DNA from: Chloranthus sessilifolius
Lineage: Eukaryota > Streptophyta > Magnoliopsida > Chloranthales > Chloranthaceae
Length of the DNA stretch: 64,000 bases
Assembly: GCA_021018995.1 (NCBI GenBank)
Contig: CM037589.1
Span: forward strand, 60,648,101 to 60,712,100
Reading direction: 5' to 3'
The notes under the pieces are model-generated. The model was not told the origin of the DNA. It made no database searches and worked only from the letters and a program-made list of their open reading frames with translations. The translations under genes were made by a program, and so were the position numbers. How positions within the stretch are numbered: position 1 is the stretch's first letter; each line of letters begins with the position of its first letter. This document shows, piece by piece, positions 1 through 10,996 of this stretch.

Positions 1-540
1 CCAAATTTCCTTTCTCAAATTTATTCGAGACTCGATCACGCGCCTGATATCGAACGCGCAATCGAATTGAGCGCCACAAAACCAGCGCGCAATTGGCCTA
101 CTCCCAACCTAGTCTCATTACCCTTAATCCCTAAGTTTCCTAAATTACGCGCTTATGACTAAACGCTTAATCAGATTGCGCACCTGCCATTACGTGCGCA
201 ATTAATCCTAATTTTGTTAGGACTGAAAAACTCGCTGAGTAAGTCAGCCGGTCGCTCATTGAGTTGGTGACCGACTCAAAGCAATTAAGCGCTAAGAACC
301 AGTCGTGTAATTCAATTAAACGCCTGAAATAAGGCGCGTAATTGAAGAAAAACCTATAAAATCTTTTTTTTTTCAAAAAGAGAGAGGCGGTTGGCAATTT
401 TACGGGAGAGAATAGATTTTTTTGGAATTCCGAAACCAGAGAACTCCGAGAACCAACCCATAAAGCATCTTAATCATGGTTTCGAGATTCAAGCTTCGAA
501 TCTTCGAGATTTCTCTCTACAGCCCCAACCCTAGGTAAGG
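1..540. other. Decayed LTR-like region cut by the window edge
   Basis: No coding frame is recognisable. The first 350 bases contain many short GCGC-centred words followed by AATT (near 54, 90, 196 and 333), unlike the AT-rich surroundings. A TATA-like TATAAAAT lies at about 355-362 and is followed by a pyrimidine/purine-rich leader, as in an LTR promoter. No TG...CA ends, PBS or second copy can be seen, so the LTR reading is an inference. Confidence 0.3.
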
Positions 541-2040
541 ATTTAAAATTTTAATTCGCAATCATAGCTTCTAATCTCTAGATCTAGGAATTCTATTAAT
601 ATTTTTATTTTTAGTTTTAGACCGTAGCACTCATGTTCGGACCGAAATTCTATATATCTGGTTCCAGTTCTCCGTTTCTAGAACCAGTCCTTAATCCATC
701 GGTCCAATATACCGATTTTAAACTTTAATTCAGTTCTAAAATCTCGATTTACAGTCCTATCGTTAATTTTTTATTCTAATCCTTCGATTCATAACCAATC
801 TTTAATCATACGGCCTGATCTCCTGATTTCGAACCCGAATTCAGTACTAAAAATTTAATTTTAATTCTAAATTGCTTATTTTAACATCTCTAAAAAAATC
901 CAAATATAATTTCAGTCTTATAATTCTAGTTTTACAATTTAATTCACAATCACTATTTTAAAATCAACTCTGAAAAATCCCAAAGCACTATTTTACGGTC
1001 CACAAATTCAGTTTATTTTCAATTTTAGCCACCCGATTTCCCCAATAGAGCTTATGGAGGGTACTCGGGAACGAGGCCAATCCTCCTTAGCATAGCGAAC
1101 CCAAACCCCCCTTTTCTTAGGAATTTTAGAATTGATTAATTGATTTAGTTTTTTACTTTTAGTACTATTGATTAGTAAGTTCATTCCAGTATGCTTAATT
1201 AATTAAGTGTCTTAAATCTTTGTATGACTGATTAATCTCTTTAGATCTGAATTTAATCGATCAATTCCTTGCTTCAATTATAATTAAATGAGATTAAATT
1301 CGTTACTTCAATTAGATTATCTAGCATTGTCAATTCATTGCTTCAATTAGAGATTTTTACAAAATTAGTTTGCTTATCTTAATCAGATTTGTAGAAAAAT
1401 TAGTTTATTTGTTTTAATTAGATGTTATTAGCATAAATTCTTTTGCTTAAATCAAAGTTTCAGCAAAAATTAGTCTTTTATTTCAGTCAGAATTCTGACA
1501 TTTTTTTTTACTTCAATTATTCTAAACACCGCATCGCTAGAGTCCACCAGGACAGAATTAGAAGCCACTGATTTAACGGGAACCGAGAGGAACCCAGAAA
1601 AAGCGCGCACCAATAGTGTGCAATGTCATATGTCATCTATTAAAAAAAATTAATTTTTTTGTGGTCTAAACTTCAGCCAAAGTTTGGGTACTGCCTCACA
1701 CATTATAGCGCATTGAGTTTTTTTATTGTTTGACAACATTTTGGACCATGGATGTGTTGATAAAAAAATGGTATTGATAATGACTTTGAGGCACATAATT
1801 CACTACGTTGTCTTAAAGACAATAGATGCTCCCACTCTGTCGGATAAATAAATATGTAATAGGGTTCCCAGCAAATCTACCTTCAGGATACAACAGAGTC
1901 CGATCTTGCCAAGAATTATATGTTCTTTTCTAGATTGCACTTTCTAGAGAAAGAACCTGCCTTTGATACACAAAAAGATTTTTTTAAGAAAATAAGAAAG
2001 TAGGAGAAGAGGAGAAATGAATGTTATTATAGTTTTTGTT
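541..2040. other. AT-rich non-coding DNA
   Basis: I see no gene, RNA gene or bounded element here. It is T- and A-rich intergenic sequence with short runs of repeated words such as TTCAATTAGA around 1270-1450. Confidence 0.5.
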
Positions 2041-2069
2041 TTTCATACTATAGTGAAAAGATTTCAGAT

Positions 2070-2262
2070 CTGTGTCTTTTCAGAGAGTGGTGTCTTTTCT
2101 GTAAAATGATAAATCAATTTCACTTGTGTCTTTTCAGAGAGTTGTGCCTTTTTGGATAACAGAGTTATGTCTTTTCAGATGAAAGTAAAAGATAAATCAA
2201 TTTCACTTGTGTCTTTTCAGATTTACGGTGAAGAGATGTCAAACTTGTATCTTTTCAGATTT
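2070..2262. repeat. Dispersed short-unit array with core GTGTCTTTTCAGA
   Basis: The word GTGTCTTTTCAG or a close variant occurs about seven times between 2072 and 2262 (near 2072, 2090, 2125, 2143, 2167, 2208, 2246). A longer unit of about 83 bp, holding GATAAATCAATTTCACTT before the core, occurs twice (from about 2108 and 2191). All units are in direct orientation. No coding potential is seen. Confidence 0.7.
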
Positions 2263-2337
2263 ATAATGAAGAGATAAATTCAAATATGAAAAGATACTTC
2301 TTTAATTTTGAAACAATAAAATTTATATTACTACACT

Positions 2338-2557
2338 AAGGCTTCATTTGAGAGCTAAGAAAACCCACTTTCCTGAGGATTTTCAGCAGAAAATGGCATT
2401 TCTTGAGACTTTTTGAGCTTTCCCTACATTTGGGAGTTCTTCTTGGCTGTGGGTTTTCAGCCCATTTTCTTGAGAAAGAGACCTCCTGTTTTCTTTGGAA
2501 TTTGCTCAGGAAAGCTCATTTTCCGAGCTTGGGCTACAATGGAACACAAATAGGGTC
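2338..2557. repeat. Possible short non-autonomous DNA element
   Basis: A block of about 220 bp has weakly complementary ends (GGCTTCATTTGAGAG on the left against the complement of ACAAATAGGGTCTC on the right), with TTTTCAG and GAGCTTTCC words repeated in both orientations inside. End complementarity is poor and no clean target duplication is visible, so this is tentative. Confidence 0.25.
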
Positions 2558-2712
2558 TCACTGAATCGGTTCTTCAACTGACAACCACTCCTTCAATTTC
2601 CTATAACTGTCATTTAAGAGAAGTGTTATAGCCACACTATATGTTACTGCCACTTAAAACAAGTGTTACTGCCACACTTTTTTAGTTACTGCCACACCAC
2701 TTCAACAATGAA

Positions 2713-3035
2713 AACATCGTTGACTGATTTTAATCGGATAATGTAGAACGTTTTTCATCCCAAAATTTCACACAACAGATCTTTAGATCACGTGAGGGTA
2801 GAGATCAAGTACCTACCATCAAAGAGTCAGAGTTTGGTTCCATGTGGCACACATCCCAAATCGTAAACGTGAACCACTTTTGATGGTACTCTATGATCAC
2901 GGTCATTTTTTGAGATGTGTGTCACTTGGAATCAACATCTGACCGTCTGATGCAAGACCCATGATCTCAAGATCTTTTTATGCATGATTGGGATGATAAA
3001 GGCTCTACATCGTCTGATTGGCACCAATCAACAAG
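2713..3035. repeat. Palindromic repeat family, copy 1
   Basis: This is a long inverted repeat. The left arm has TTTTTCATCCC, a CACACAACAGATCTT segment and ATGTGGCACACATCCC. The right arm holds the complements (GAGATGTGTGTCAC, ACCGTCTGATG, CATGATCTCAAGATC, GATTGGGATGA). The same arms recur in at least ten other places in this window. No ORF is present, so it is probably a MITE or foldback-type non-autonomous element. Confidence 0.7.
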
Positions 3036-3442
3036 GTTTTCTTTGTTTAAATGTTGTGGGTGTAATAAGTAGCCCCAACCCTTTTCACACATACACTAAA
3101 CACCTAGTTTCTATAAATCATTCAGAGCCCTTTGATGAAAACCAAGCTTAAAAAATTCAGAGACCTTTCTTCTCTGCCTGTAGCAATGGTTACAAAGGAA
3201 CCATTGAAGTTAGGCTATTTACCTTTCTACGTACAATTTCTTCAGTTAATGCCCTCAACGTTGGGGTGTAGAACAATGATTCAACTATTAAGGTGGTTAG
3301 TATATAAAAAGAAGTAGAAGGAATAAAGGAATAAAGGAAGAAAACCCATCAAATTTCTTTAGTTATTCTTCTCATTGTCACATTTTCTTAGAAAATGTGA
3401 ATCAGAATTCTGTGCAATTAATTGTTTTATTTATCTATTTTA
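3036..3442. other. Non-coding spacer
   Basis: Nothing recognisable. A 61-codon open frame at 3132-3317 has no family resemblance I know and is probably chance. Confidence 0.4.
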
Positions 3443-3840
3443 GATTAGGACTCTTGTTATAAGGGAAAAAGCAAAAAACAAAAGAGGACCCTAGCAGTCT
3501 TGCTATATATGGGACGGTTATAATTTGATTAGGAGTCTTGTTAAAGGCCAAAAAAACAAAAATAAAAGAGGACTCCTGCTATATGGGACAGTAAATTGGA
3601 TTAGGACTCATGCTATATAGGTGCTCAAGAGTTAGGGCTATTTTAGGCATGTGAAAAAATAAAAACAAAAGAACACTCCTACTGTATGGGACGGTAAATT
3701 AGATTAGGACTTATGCTATATAAGTGCTCAAGAGTTAAGGGGCATTTTAGGCATGAAAAAAATAAAAACAAAAGAAGACTCCTGCCACATAGGAAGGTAA
3801 ATTAGATTAGTACTCTTACTATATAGGTGCTCAGAAATTG
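3443..3840. repeat. Imperfect tandem repeat, about five units
   Basis: Units begin with GATTAGGACTC or variants at 3443, 3527, 3599, 3702 and 3805, giving periods of about 84, 72, 103 and 103 bp. Each holds an A-rich AAAACAAAAGA segment followed by ACTCCTGCTATATGGGACGGTAA. The last two full units are longer and share GGTGCTCAAGAGTTA. The array is degenerate and non-coding. Confidence 0.75.
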
Positions 3841-3904
3841 ATAAAAACTATTTTTTAGTATAGTAAGGATTGATTAATGATCGTACTATACTACTGTTAA
3901 CTAT

Positions 3905-4160
3905 CAGTTTGATATTCGATCCCCGCCATAAATTCGATCCGGGCCATAAAGCCATAGAGTGCTGCTCGTATACACCATCTAGAAGTAACCGAGTTTTTAT
4001 ACTATGAGCTTTAGTGTTATTAAAGATCATACTGCTTCACATATCCATCACAAATTGCTCCGTCTGATATTCAATCCAGACCGATAAAGCTAGATTATGG
4101 TGTTGTGCTTGTCTACAGCTTTATCTAAAAGTATATAACCGAGTTTTTATAAGGGTGTTG
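3905..4160. repeat. Diverged direct duplication of about 150 bp
   Basis: A segment with TGATATTCGATCC, a GCCATAAAG word, a TGCT-GTATAC stretch and ACCGAGTTTTTATA (about 3908-4000) recurs in diverged form at about 4061-4158. It is non-coding; origin unknown. Confidence 0.5.
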
Positions 4161-4756
4161 CTACTAACCTCTCACCAAATGCTGAATATCTCCGCTAAGT
4201 ATATCTCGATATCGTTGATTGCTTTAAATTGGTTGCCGAAACAGATTAGCCGACACAAAAGAAGAAGATGAAAAATCTGAAGGTGGAAATGAATAAGTGA
4301 TGGATGGAAGGTGGACATAAGTGATAGGTAGTCCGAAATTGCCTATAATATCCATAGCCTTGGGCTATATAAACCTAAACAAACCTTACCTTATAAGTCG
4401 ATTTTATGATGTTGAGTTAGGCAAAACGGATATTAATAACCTGAATTCAAACCCACCAATGCATGCCATCAATTGTGTGCATGTTTATCTTCAAAACATC
4501 CCAGATTATTGACATGTGGCCACTGCCTATATAGGGTTCAGCCGAGAAACTGCACTCACCATCTGATCAAGAACCAAGAAGAACTTGTAAATTGATGAGA
4601 AAGTGTGCATGGCCAATAAATAAACAAAACTTATGTGATCAGATGGTTTGGAGTGTTTTGGCTGTGTCACATCTGATACAATGACCACCCACTTGGACAT
4701 CTCAAATTTTGTGAAAACAAATGTATTGTGAGAGTGTACACAATTGATGACTAGTG
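4161..4756. other. Non-coding flank of the copia insertion
   Basis: No recognisable gene. This is the left flank of the copia element; its last five bases (4757-4761, CACTA) are the left target duplication. Confidence 0.5.
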
Positions 4757-4761
4757 CACTA

Positions 4762-5263
4762 TGCTGACCGTTTCTCAAAGAGGTCTTTAACTCCCCTTAA
4801 TTTAAGGAGCTCTTAAAGTAGTCCACTCTTAGTCTCCATCACTTTTGTAGTTGTGAGAACTACCCGTGATATTAGAAGGTGTGGGAACTATCCATGAAGT
4901 TGGAAGTTGTGGAATCTACCTATGATATTGGAAGTTGTGGGAATTACCCATGAAGTTGAAAGTTGTGGAAACTACTTGTGTTGTGGGACATGTAGCCACT
5001 AAGGCTTGGTGGATGCTTTGACTATAAATACCATTTTTGGTCCCCAAAATCACACACTTAAGCTCATTTAGTCTTACACCATCTAACTAGAGTGACTAGA
5101 GTTTGGAAGTGCCAAAACCGAGAGAGACAGAGAGAGAGAGTAAGAGAAACAATGAAAAAGTCTGAGTAAGCATCAATGGCTGGAGGTATAATTTCTTGTA
5201 TATTTTAATTATGATTTTAATTAAGTGTTCAATTTCGCATTATAGAATCATTTTGGTCTAACA
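4762..5263 (+). repeat. Copia 5' LTR
   Basis: The LTR is 502 bp. It starts TGCTGACCG (TGTTGACCG in the other copy) and ends GGTCTAACA. Inside is a minisatellite with a 28-bp unit (core ACTACCCATGA-TTGGAAGTTGTGG) at about 4856-4986, five units. A TATA box, TATAAATA, lies at 5023-5030 and a GA-rich tract at about 5120-5142, giving a plausible promoter and start of R. Confidence 0.93.
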
Positions 5264-5265
5264 GT

Positions 5266-5277
5266 TGGTATCAAAGC
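5266..5277 (+). promoter_or_regulatory. Copia primer binding site
   Basis: TGGTATCAAAGC begins two bases after the LTR end. It is complementary, with one change from the common TGGTATCAGAGC, to the 3' end of plant initiator Met-tRNA, the usual primer for plant copia elements. Confidence 0.9.
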
Positions 5278-6135
5278 CGTTTAATCTCTGTCTTGATGTT
5301 TGGAGATACTTTATTTGTCTCTGTATTGACTAAAATTAAGGTTTATTCTGTTCGATTTTGATTCGAAACCACACATTAAAATCATGTGGAAACTGATTTT
5401 CTAATTTTTTATTTTTTTATTTTGATTAAAAATCATAATTGGTTTTTGGGTCGTGATTCACACCATGTTTTCAGTTTTGGTAAAAAAAAAAAATGACTAT
5501 TAGTTTCCACTTTATAGATGGTTTAAATTGTAGGTTTTGGGCCCAAGCCTTTTGTGCAAACTCATTTATTATGCCTTTTGAATTATTGTTGTGTAAATTT
5601 TATTTATTATTCTCATATTTAGTTAATCTTTATGCATAAAAAAATGTAATGTCTAGTGATCCATATCATTTTTAGTTAATTAAAGAATAGCCACAACATC
5701 TTTAATTAAATAAAAATTATATATTATAATTTAGGATCACGTAAATAATATTTAGACATTAATTGTAATTAATCATACTTAATATAATAAATTTTATCCC
5801 ATAAATTTTTTTATTGTATTTATATGATTAATTAGGGTAAAATATCAAATTATTCATAACTTACCCACAAGAATTATGAATTAATAAATAATTTGATAGT
5901 TTTATCATAAAGTTTGTATTTAGTAAATAATTTGATAAATTCTATCATAAAGAATAATTGAATCTGCTTGGATTAAAAATTTTGACCCACAAGCAATTTT
6001 TATATCATTAAATTCAATTTTTAAACATGATTTACATTGGTAAAGCATGAAAATTTTATTAAGGCCTCAGTTTTAACATAAGCTTGTAATCTATAATTTT
6101 ATGCAGTTGTACAATTTGTAAATTTCTATGATGTT

Positions 6136-6950
6136 CTTTGTAATATCCCTGAACTTAAGGGAGATAACTATAAGGTCTGGAAAGAGAGAGTTCTTTTTCA
6201 TTTAAGGTGGATGGGCATAGACTATGCTATTAGGAAAGACGAACCACCAACACTCACTGATGCTAGCACTATAACGGACATCACGCTTTATGAGCGATGG
6301 GAGCGATCTAATCACCTCAGCATGATGTTCATTAAGACTAGAATTTCTGCTGGTATTCGTGGTTTTGTCGATCAGCATGAAAATATTCGAGACTTGCTAA
6401 AGGCCATTCATGAACAATTTGTCACTTCTGACAAGGCACTAGCAAACACCTTAATCATGAAGTTCTCATCCTTAAGGCTCACCAGTGTGAAAAGTGTGCA
6501 TGAGCACATCGTGCAAATGAGGGATAATGTGGCCCAATTAAAGAAACTCGATGTTAAAATGTTAGAGTCCTTCTTGGTACACTACATTCTGAACACCCTT
6601 TTGCACCAATACAGACCCTTCAAAGTCTTATACAGCACACATAAGGATAATTGGTCAATCAATGAACCCATGACCATGTGTGTTCAAGAGTAAGGGAGAC
6701 TGGTGATGGAACAGGAAGAAAGTGCAATACTGTCAACGCATGGAAAGGGAAAATCTCAAACCAATAAGAAAGGGAAAGGTAAAATACCTCCCCAAGCTGA
6801 TATTAAGAAAGATTCCAAGTGTTTCTTCTGTCAAAAAAAGGGATACATGATGAAGGAATGTGCCAAATTTCATAAATGACTTGCGGACAAAGGTAATCCA
6901 ACCTCATTTGTTTGTTATGAATCTAATATGGTTAAAGTCAATATTAACAC
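6136..6950 (+). pseudogene. Copia gag (UBN2/retrotran_gag type), broken
   Basis: The frame reads into a gag start-like stretch, LKGDNYKVWKERVLFHL, and then an open segment from the Met at 6211 to a TAA at 6691-6693. The segment matches the copia capsid pattern (ERWERSNHLSMMFIK; a middle region ending RDNVAQLKKLDVKM). After the stop, a basic linker leads to a zinc-knuckle remnant at about 6821-6861. Its CFFC pair and the final Cys are visible, but the His position reads Tyr and the A-run between them looks frame-shifted, so the nucleocapsid knuckle is probably dead. A further stop follows at about 6877. It would have encoded the virus-like particle shell. Confidence 0.85.
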
Positions 6951-6951
6951 A

Positions 6952-7300
6952 TGGTGGATTGATTCTGGATCAACAATCCACATTTCGAATTCTTTGCAGG
7001 GTTTGCTAAACCTAAGGAAGCCAGTGGGAAGTGAGCAAACATCTTATCAGGGAACAAGATGAGCTCGCATGTGGAAGCTATAGGAACTTGCAATTTAATT
7101 TTAAGTAGTGGTTTTATTTTAAAGTTAGAAAAGACCTTTTATGTTCCAAGTTTTTCTAGAAACTTAATTTCAGTTTTAAGGTTTGTACCTTTTAAATATT
7201 CCTTTAATTTTTCAGATTCATCATTCAGCCTATTTTATAAATCTGATTGTGTTGGGAATGGTACTTTATCTGATGGGTTTTACTGCATTAATTTATAAAA
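6952..7300 (+). pseudogene. Copia aspartic protease, broken
   Basis: The active-site motif WWIDSGSTIHISNS lies at 6952-6993, with the catalytic DSG at 6961-6969. A TGA at about 7057 interrupts the frame; a downstream piece (7059-7298) still reads as protease C-terminal half, including LILSSGFILKLEKTFYVPSF and RNLISV. The enzyme would have cleaved the Gag-Pol polyprotein. The interruption within the domain rules out activity. Confidence 0.85.
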
Positions 7301-7367
7301 CAATGCCACTTATGATTCAATGTATGTTCATACTGGCTCTAAAAGATGTGTTATTAATGAAGATTCC

Positions 7368-8435
7368 TTTACATTATGGCATCGGAGATTAGGTCACATC
7401 TCCATAAAAAAAATTAAAAGATTAATAAATGAAGGGGTACTTAATACCCTAGATTTTACTGATTTTGAGACTTGTGTGGATTGCATTAAAGAAAAGTAGA
7501 CCAACAAGTCAAAGAAAGGTGCCAATAGGAGTTCGGACATATTAGAGATCATACATACTGATATATGTAGTCCAGACATAGACTCACATAGTCAGAAATA
7601 CTTCATCTCTTTTATAGATGATTATTCACGATATATGTATCTCTACATATTTTATAACAAGAGCGAAGCATTAGATGCCTTTAAAATCTTTAAGGCTGAA
7701 GTAGAGAAATAATGCGGTAAACAAATTAAGATCGTAAGATCAGATAGAGGTGGAGAATATTATGGTAGATACACAAAAGATGGATAAGCACCTGGGTCAT
7801 TCACAAAGTTTCTTTAAGAATATGGGATTGTTGCCCAATACACTATGCCTGGTTCACAGGACCAGAATGGTGTAGCAGAAAGAAGAAATCGAACATTATT
7901 GGACATGGTGCGGATTATGCTTAGCAACTCTAATCTTTCTAAATCTTTGTGGGCTAAAGCACTTAAGATGGCAGTGTATATATTAAACTGAGTTCCAACC
8001 AAGGCTGTTCCTAAAACGCCATTTGAATTATGGAAAGGTTGGAAATCGAGTTTGCGACATATGCGCGTTTGGGGATGCCAATCTGAAATAAGAATTTATA
8101 ATCCACAAGAGAAGAAGTTGTACCCAAGGACCATCAGTGGGTATTTCATTGGATATGCTGAACGGTCTAAAGGTTATAAATTTTATTGTCCATCTCACAT
8201 CACTAGGATTGTGGAATCAAGAAATGTAAAGTTTCTTAAAAATAACTTAATCAGTGGGAGAGATCAAACCAGGAACACAGTTTTTGAGAAGGATCATTCA
8301 AAATCTCAACCTTCTACCTCAAGTGATAGATTGGTTATTATTTATAGCACCCCTCAAGTTCAAACTAGTGTTGAACAACGAATCGTTGAAATTCCACAAG
8401 CTGCTGACGATATTTCAGTAGATGAAGTAGTTTAA
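7368..8435 (+). pseudogene. Copia integrase, broken
   Basis: The GAG-pre-integrase zinc finger is visible as LWHRRLGHIS at about 7374-7404, with the CVDC pair following at about 7470-7485. The rve core gives HTDICSP, FIDDYSRYMY, a RSDRGGEY motif and NGVAERRNRTLL, so the D, D and E catalytic positions are present. Stops at about 7497, 7710, 7783, 7816 and 7989 break the frame. The C-terminal part (8052-8435) has the copia-type GYFIGYAERSKGYKFYCP motif and is open. Confidence 0.88.
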
Positions 8436-8543
8436 ACTGGTGTTGAACAATAAGTTAAACCGCATACTTCTCAGGAAGACGATGATTCAACATTAAGAAG
8501 ATTTATTAGATCAAAGAGATCAGTAATTCCTGATGATTATGTT

Positions 8544-9632
8544 GTGTATCTACAAGAATCTGACTACAACATTGGAGCCGAAAATGATTTCGAGTCCTTT
8601 TCACAAGCCATGAGTTGCAAAGACTCAGAATTATGGTACAATGCCATGAAGGAAGAGATGAATTCTATGAAGAGTAATAGAGTTTGGGATCTTGTTGAGT
8701 TGTCTAATTATATAAAAATTATTGGATGTAAATGAGTCTTTAAAATAAAAAAAGACTCATTGGGAAACATTGAGAGATACAAGGCAAGACTCGTTGCTAA
8801 AGGATTCACTCAAAAAGAAGGAATCGATTACACGGAGGCTTTTTCTCTTGTATCTAAGAAAGATTCCTCGCGAATTATTTTGGCATTAGTAGCCCATTTT
8901 GACTTAGAGTTGCAACAAATGGATGTGAAAATGACATTTCTCAATGGAGATCTAGAGGAGGAGGTTTACATGAAACAACATGAAGGATTCTCCTCTAGTG
9001 ATAGTGAGCAATTGGTTTGTAAGCTTAAGAAATCTATATACGATTTAAAACAAGCATCCCGCCAATGGTATTTGAAATTTCATAATATAATTTCTTCATT
9101 TGATTTTGTAAAAAATATTATGGATCAATGTATATATCAGAAGATCAATGGGAGTAGAGTTTGTTTTCTTGTTTTATATGTGGATGACATTTTGCTAGCA
9201 ACTAATGATAAGAGTTTTATGCATGAGGTGAAACGTTTTCTCTCTAGAAAATTTGATATGAAGGATATGAGTGAGGCATCTTATATCATTGGTATTAAGA
9301 TCCATAGAGATAGATCTCGAGGTATCTTAGATCTATCTCAAGAAACTTATATTAATAAAGTTTTAGAGAGATTTCGTATGAAGGATTGTTCACTAAGTGT
9401 AGCCCCCGTTGTGAAGGGTGATAGGTTCAATTTGAACCAATGCCCGAAGAACAACCTTGAAAGGAAACAAATGAAGAACATTTCGTATGTTTCTGCTGTC
9501 GGAAGCCTAATGTATGCTCAAGTCTGCACAAGACCTGACATTGCATTTATTGTGGGAATGTTGGGACGATATCAAAGTAATCCAGGTTTAGATCACTTGA
9601 GAGCTGCAAAGAAAGTAATGAGATACCTTTAA
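8544..9632 (+). pseudogene. Copia reverse transcriptase, two stops
   Basis: The frame runs through SMKSNRVWDLVEL, a TGA after GCK at about 8733, then RYKARLVAKGFTQKEGIDY, the MDVKMTFLNGDLEEEVYM block (copia RT motif; usually VKTAFLNG) and the catalytic LYVDDILLATND at about 9174-9209. It ends in the thumb region CTRPDIAFIVGMLGRYQSNP, and a TAA follows MRYL at 9630-9632. The YVDD is intact, so RT decay is limited to the two stops. The enzyme copies element RNA into DNA inside the particle. Confidence 0.92.
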
Positions 9633-10140
9633 GGAACCAAATACTATATGCTTATGTATAGACAGACAGACAATCTAGAAGTAATTGGCTACTCAAATTC
9701 TGATTTTGTCGGCTGCATTGATTCACGCAAATCAACATCAGGATATATATTTTTGATGGCTGATGGAGCTATATCATGGAGGAGTGCCAAGCAGACTTTG
9801 ACTGCAACTTCCACTATAGAAATCGAATTCATCTCTTGTTTTGAGGCTACTTCATATGGTGTATGGCTTAAGAGTTTTATTTTCGGGCTTAGAATTATGG
9901 ATTCTATCTCTAGGCCATTAAGAATGTATTGCGACAATTCAATTGTTATTTTTATGGCTAAGAACAATAAAAGTGGGAGTCGAAGTAAACACATCGACAT
10001 TAAGTATTTAACCATAAGGGAACATATTAAAGAAAAGAAAGTGGTCATTGAGTACGTTAGCATTGAGTTAAGATCGTCGATCCTTTGACAAAGGGCATGC
10101 TACCGTTTAAATTCAAGGATTATGTAGGAAATATGAGACT
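9633..10140 (+). pseudogene. Copia RNase H, terminal frameshift
   Basis: Continues the pol frame after the TAA at 9630: GTKYYMLMYRQTDNLEVIGY, then SDFVGCIDSRKSTSGYIF (usually Y-A/S-DADWAGC), TLTATSTIEIEFI and YCDNSIVIFMAKN, ending with SKHIDIKYLTIREHI. A frame slip at about 10070 separates this from the expected VDPLTKGMLPFKFKD tail, which is still readable at about 10076-10120. In the living element it degrades the RNA template. Confidence 0.9.
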
Positions 10141-10448
10141 TGGTTCCATTACGTAATTTTTTATTGTATTGACAATGTCATTTTATAGAAATTCTTAATT
10201 ATTCTGATATTTTTCTCATATTGATGTGCACTTTAATTTAATTTTGAGAAAATTCATCTGTGTTGGACCAAGAATAAATATAGGGTTTATTTATTAAGAA
10301 ATTATTGCCATATAAGTTATACATACATAGTAATACATGGATGGTAATACTCGTCATTAGAGGACTTATCGCCATGGTTCATGTACTTATTACTTAATAC
10401 AGATTATCGATGGGTTCAAGATGAGACATTAGATTAGAAGTGTGGACC

Positions 10449-10459
10449 AAGTGGGAGAA
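10449..10459 (+). promoter_or_regulatory. Copia polypurine tract
   Basis: AAGTGGGAGAA abuts the first T of the 3' LTR. It is the expected plus-strand DNA primer site. Confidence 0.88.
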
Positions 10460-10991
10460 TGTTGACCGCTTCTCAAAGAGGTCTCCAACTTCCCTTAATT
10501 TAAGGAGCTCTTAAAGTGGTCCACTTCTAGTCTCCATCACTTTTGTAGTTGTGGAAACTACCCATGATATTAAAAGTTGTGGAAACTACCCATGAAGTTG
10601 GAAGTTATGGAAGCTACCCATGATATTGGAAGTTGTGGGAACTACCCATGAAGTTGGAAGTTGTGGAAACTACCCATGATATCTAAAGTTGGAAGTTGTG
10701 AAAACTACCCATGTTGTGGGACATGTAGCCACTAAGGCTTGATGAAAGCCTTGGCTATAAATACCATGGTTTGGTCTCCAAACTCACACACTCGAGCCCC
10801 TTCAATCTTACACCATCTAACTAGAGTGAGTAGAGTTTGAAAGTGCCAAAACCGAGAGAGAGAGAGAGAGAGAGAAACAATGAGAAAGTCTGAGTAAGCA
10901 TCAATGGCTGGAGGTATAATATATTGTATATTTTAGTTATAATTTTAATTAAGTGTTTAATTCTGCATTATAGAATCATTTTGGTCTAGCA
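10460..10991 (+). repeat. Copia 3' LTR
   Basis: The LTR is 532 bp, starting TGTTGACCG and ending GGTCTAGCA. It matches the 5' LTR throughout with scattered substitutions. It is 30 bp longer mainly because its internal 28-bp minisatellite (about 10554-10719) holds six units rather than five. A TATAAATA lies near 10755, with a long GA run at about 10855-10873. Confidence 0.93.
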
Positions 10992-10996
10992 CACTA

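Larger units (their letters stand above)
4762..10991 (+). mobile_element. Complete Ty1/copia LTR retrotransposon, coding-defective
   Basis: The element is bounded by LTRs that begin TGCTGACC/TGTTGACC and end in CA. Perfect 5-bp target duplications CACTA lie at 4757-4761 and 10992-10996. A PBS matching initiator Met-tRNA lies next to the 5' LTR and a purine tract lies before the 3' LTR. Domain order is gag, protease, integrase, RT, RNase H, which defines Ty1/copia. The pol sequence resembles the plant TNT1-94 group (RNase H with a KSTSGYIF motif, and SKHIDIKY). About ten in-frame stops plus several frameshifts make it non-autonomous now. The intact duplication shows that neither end has been lost. 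Confidence 0.95.
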
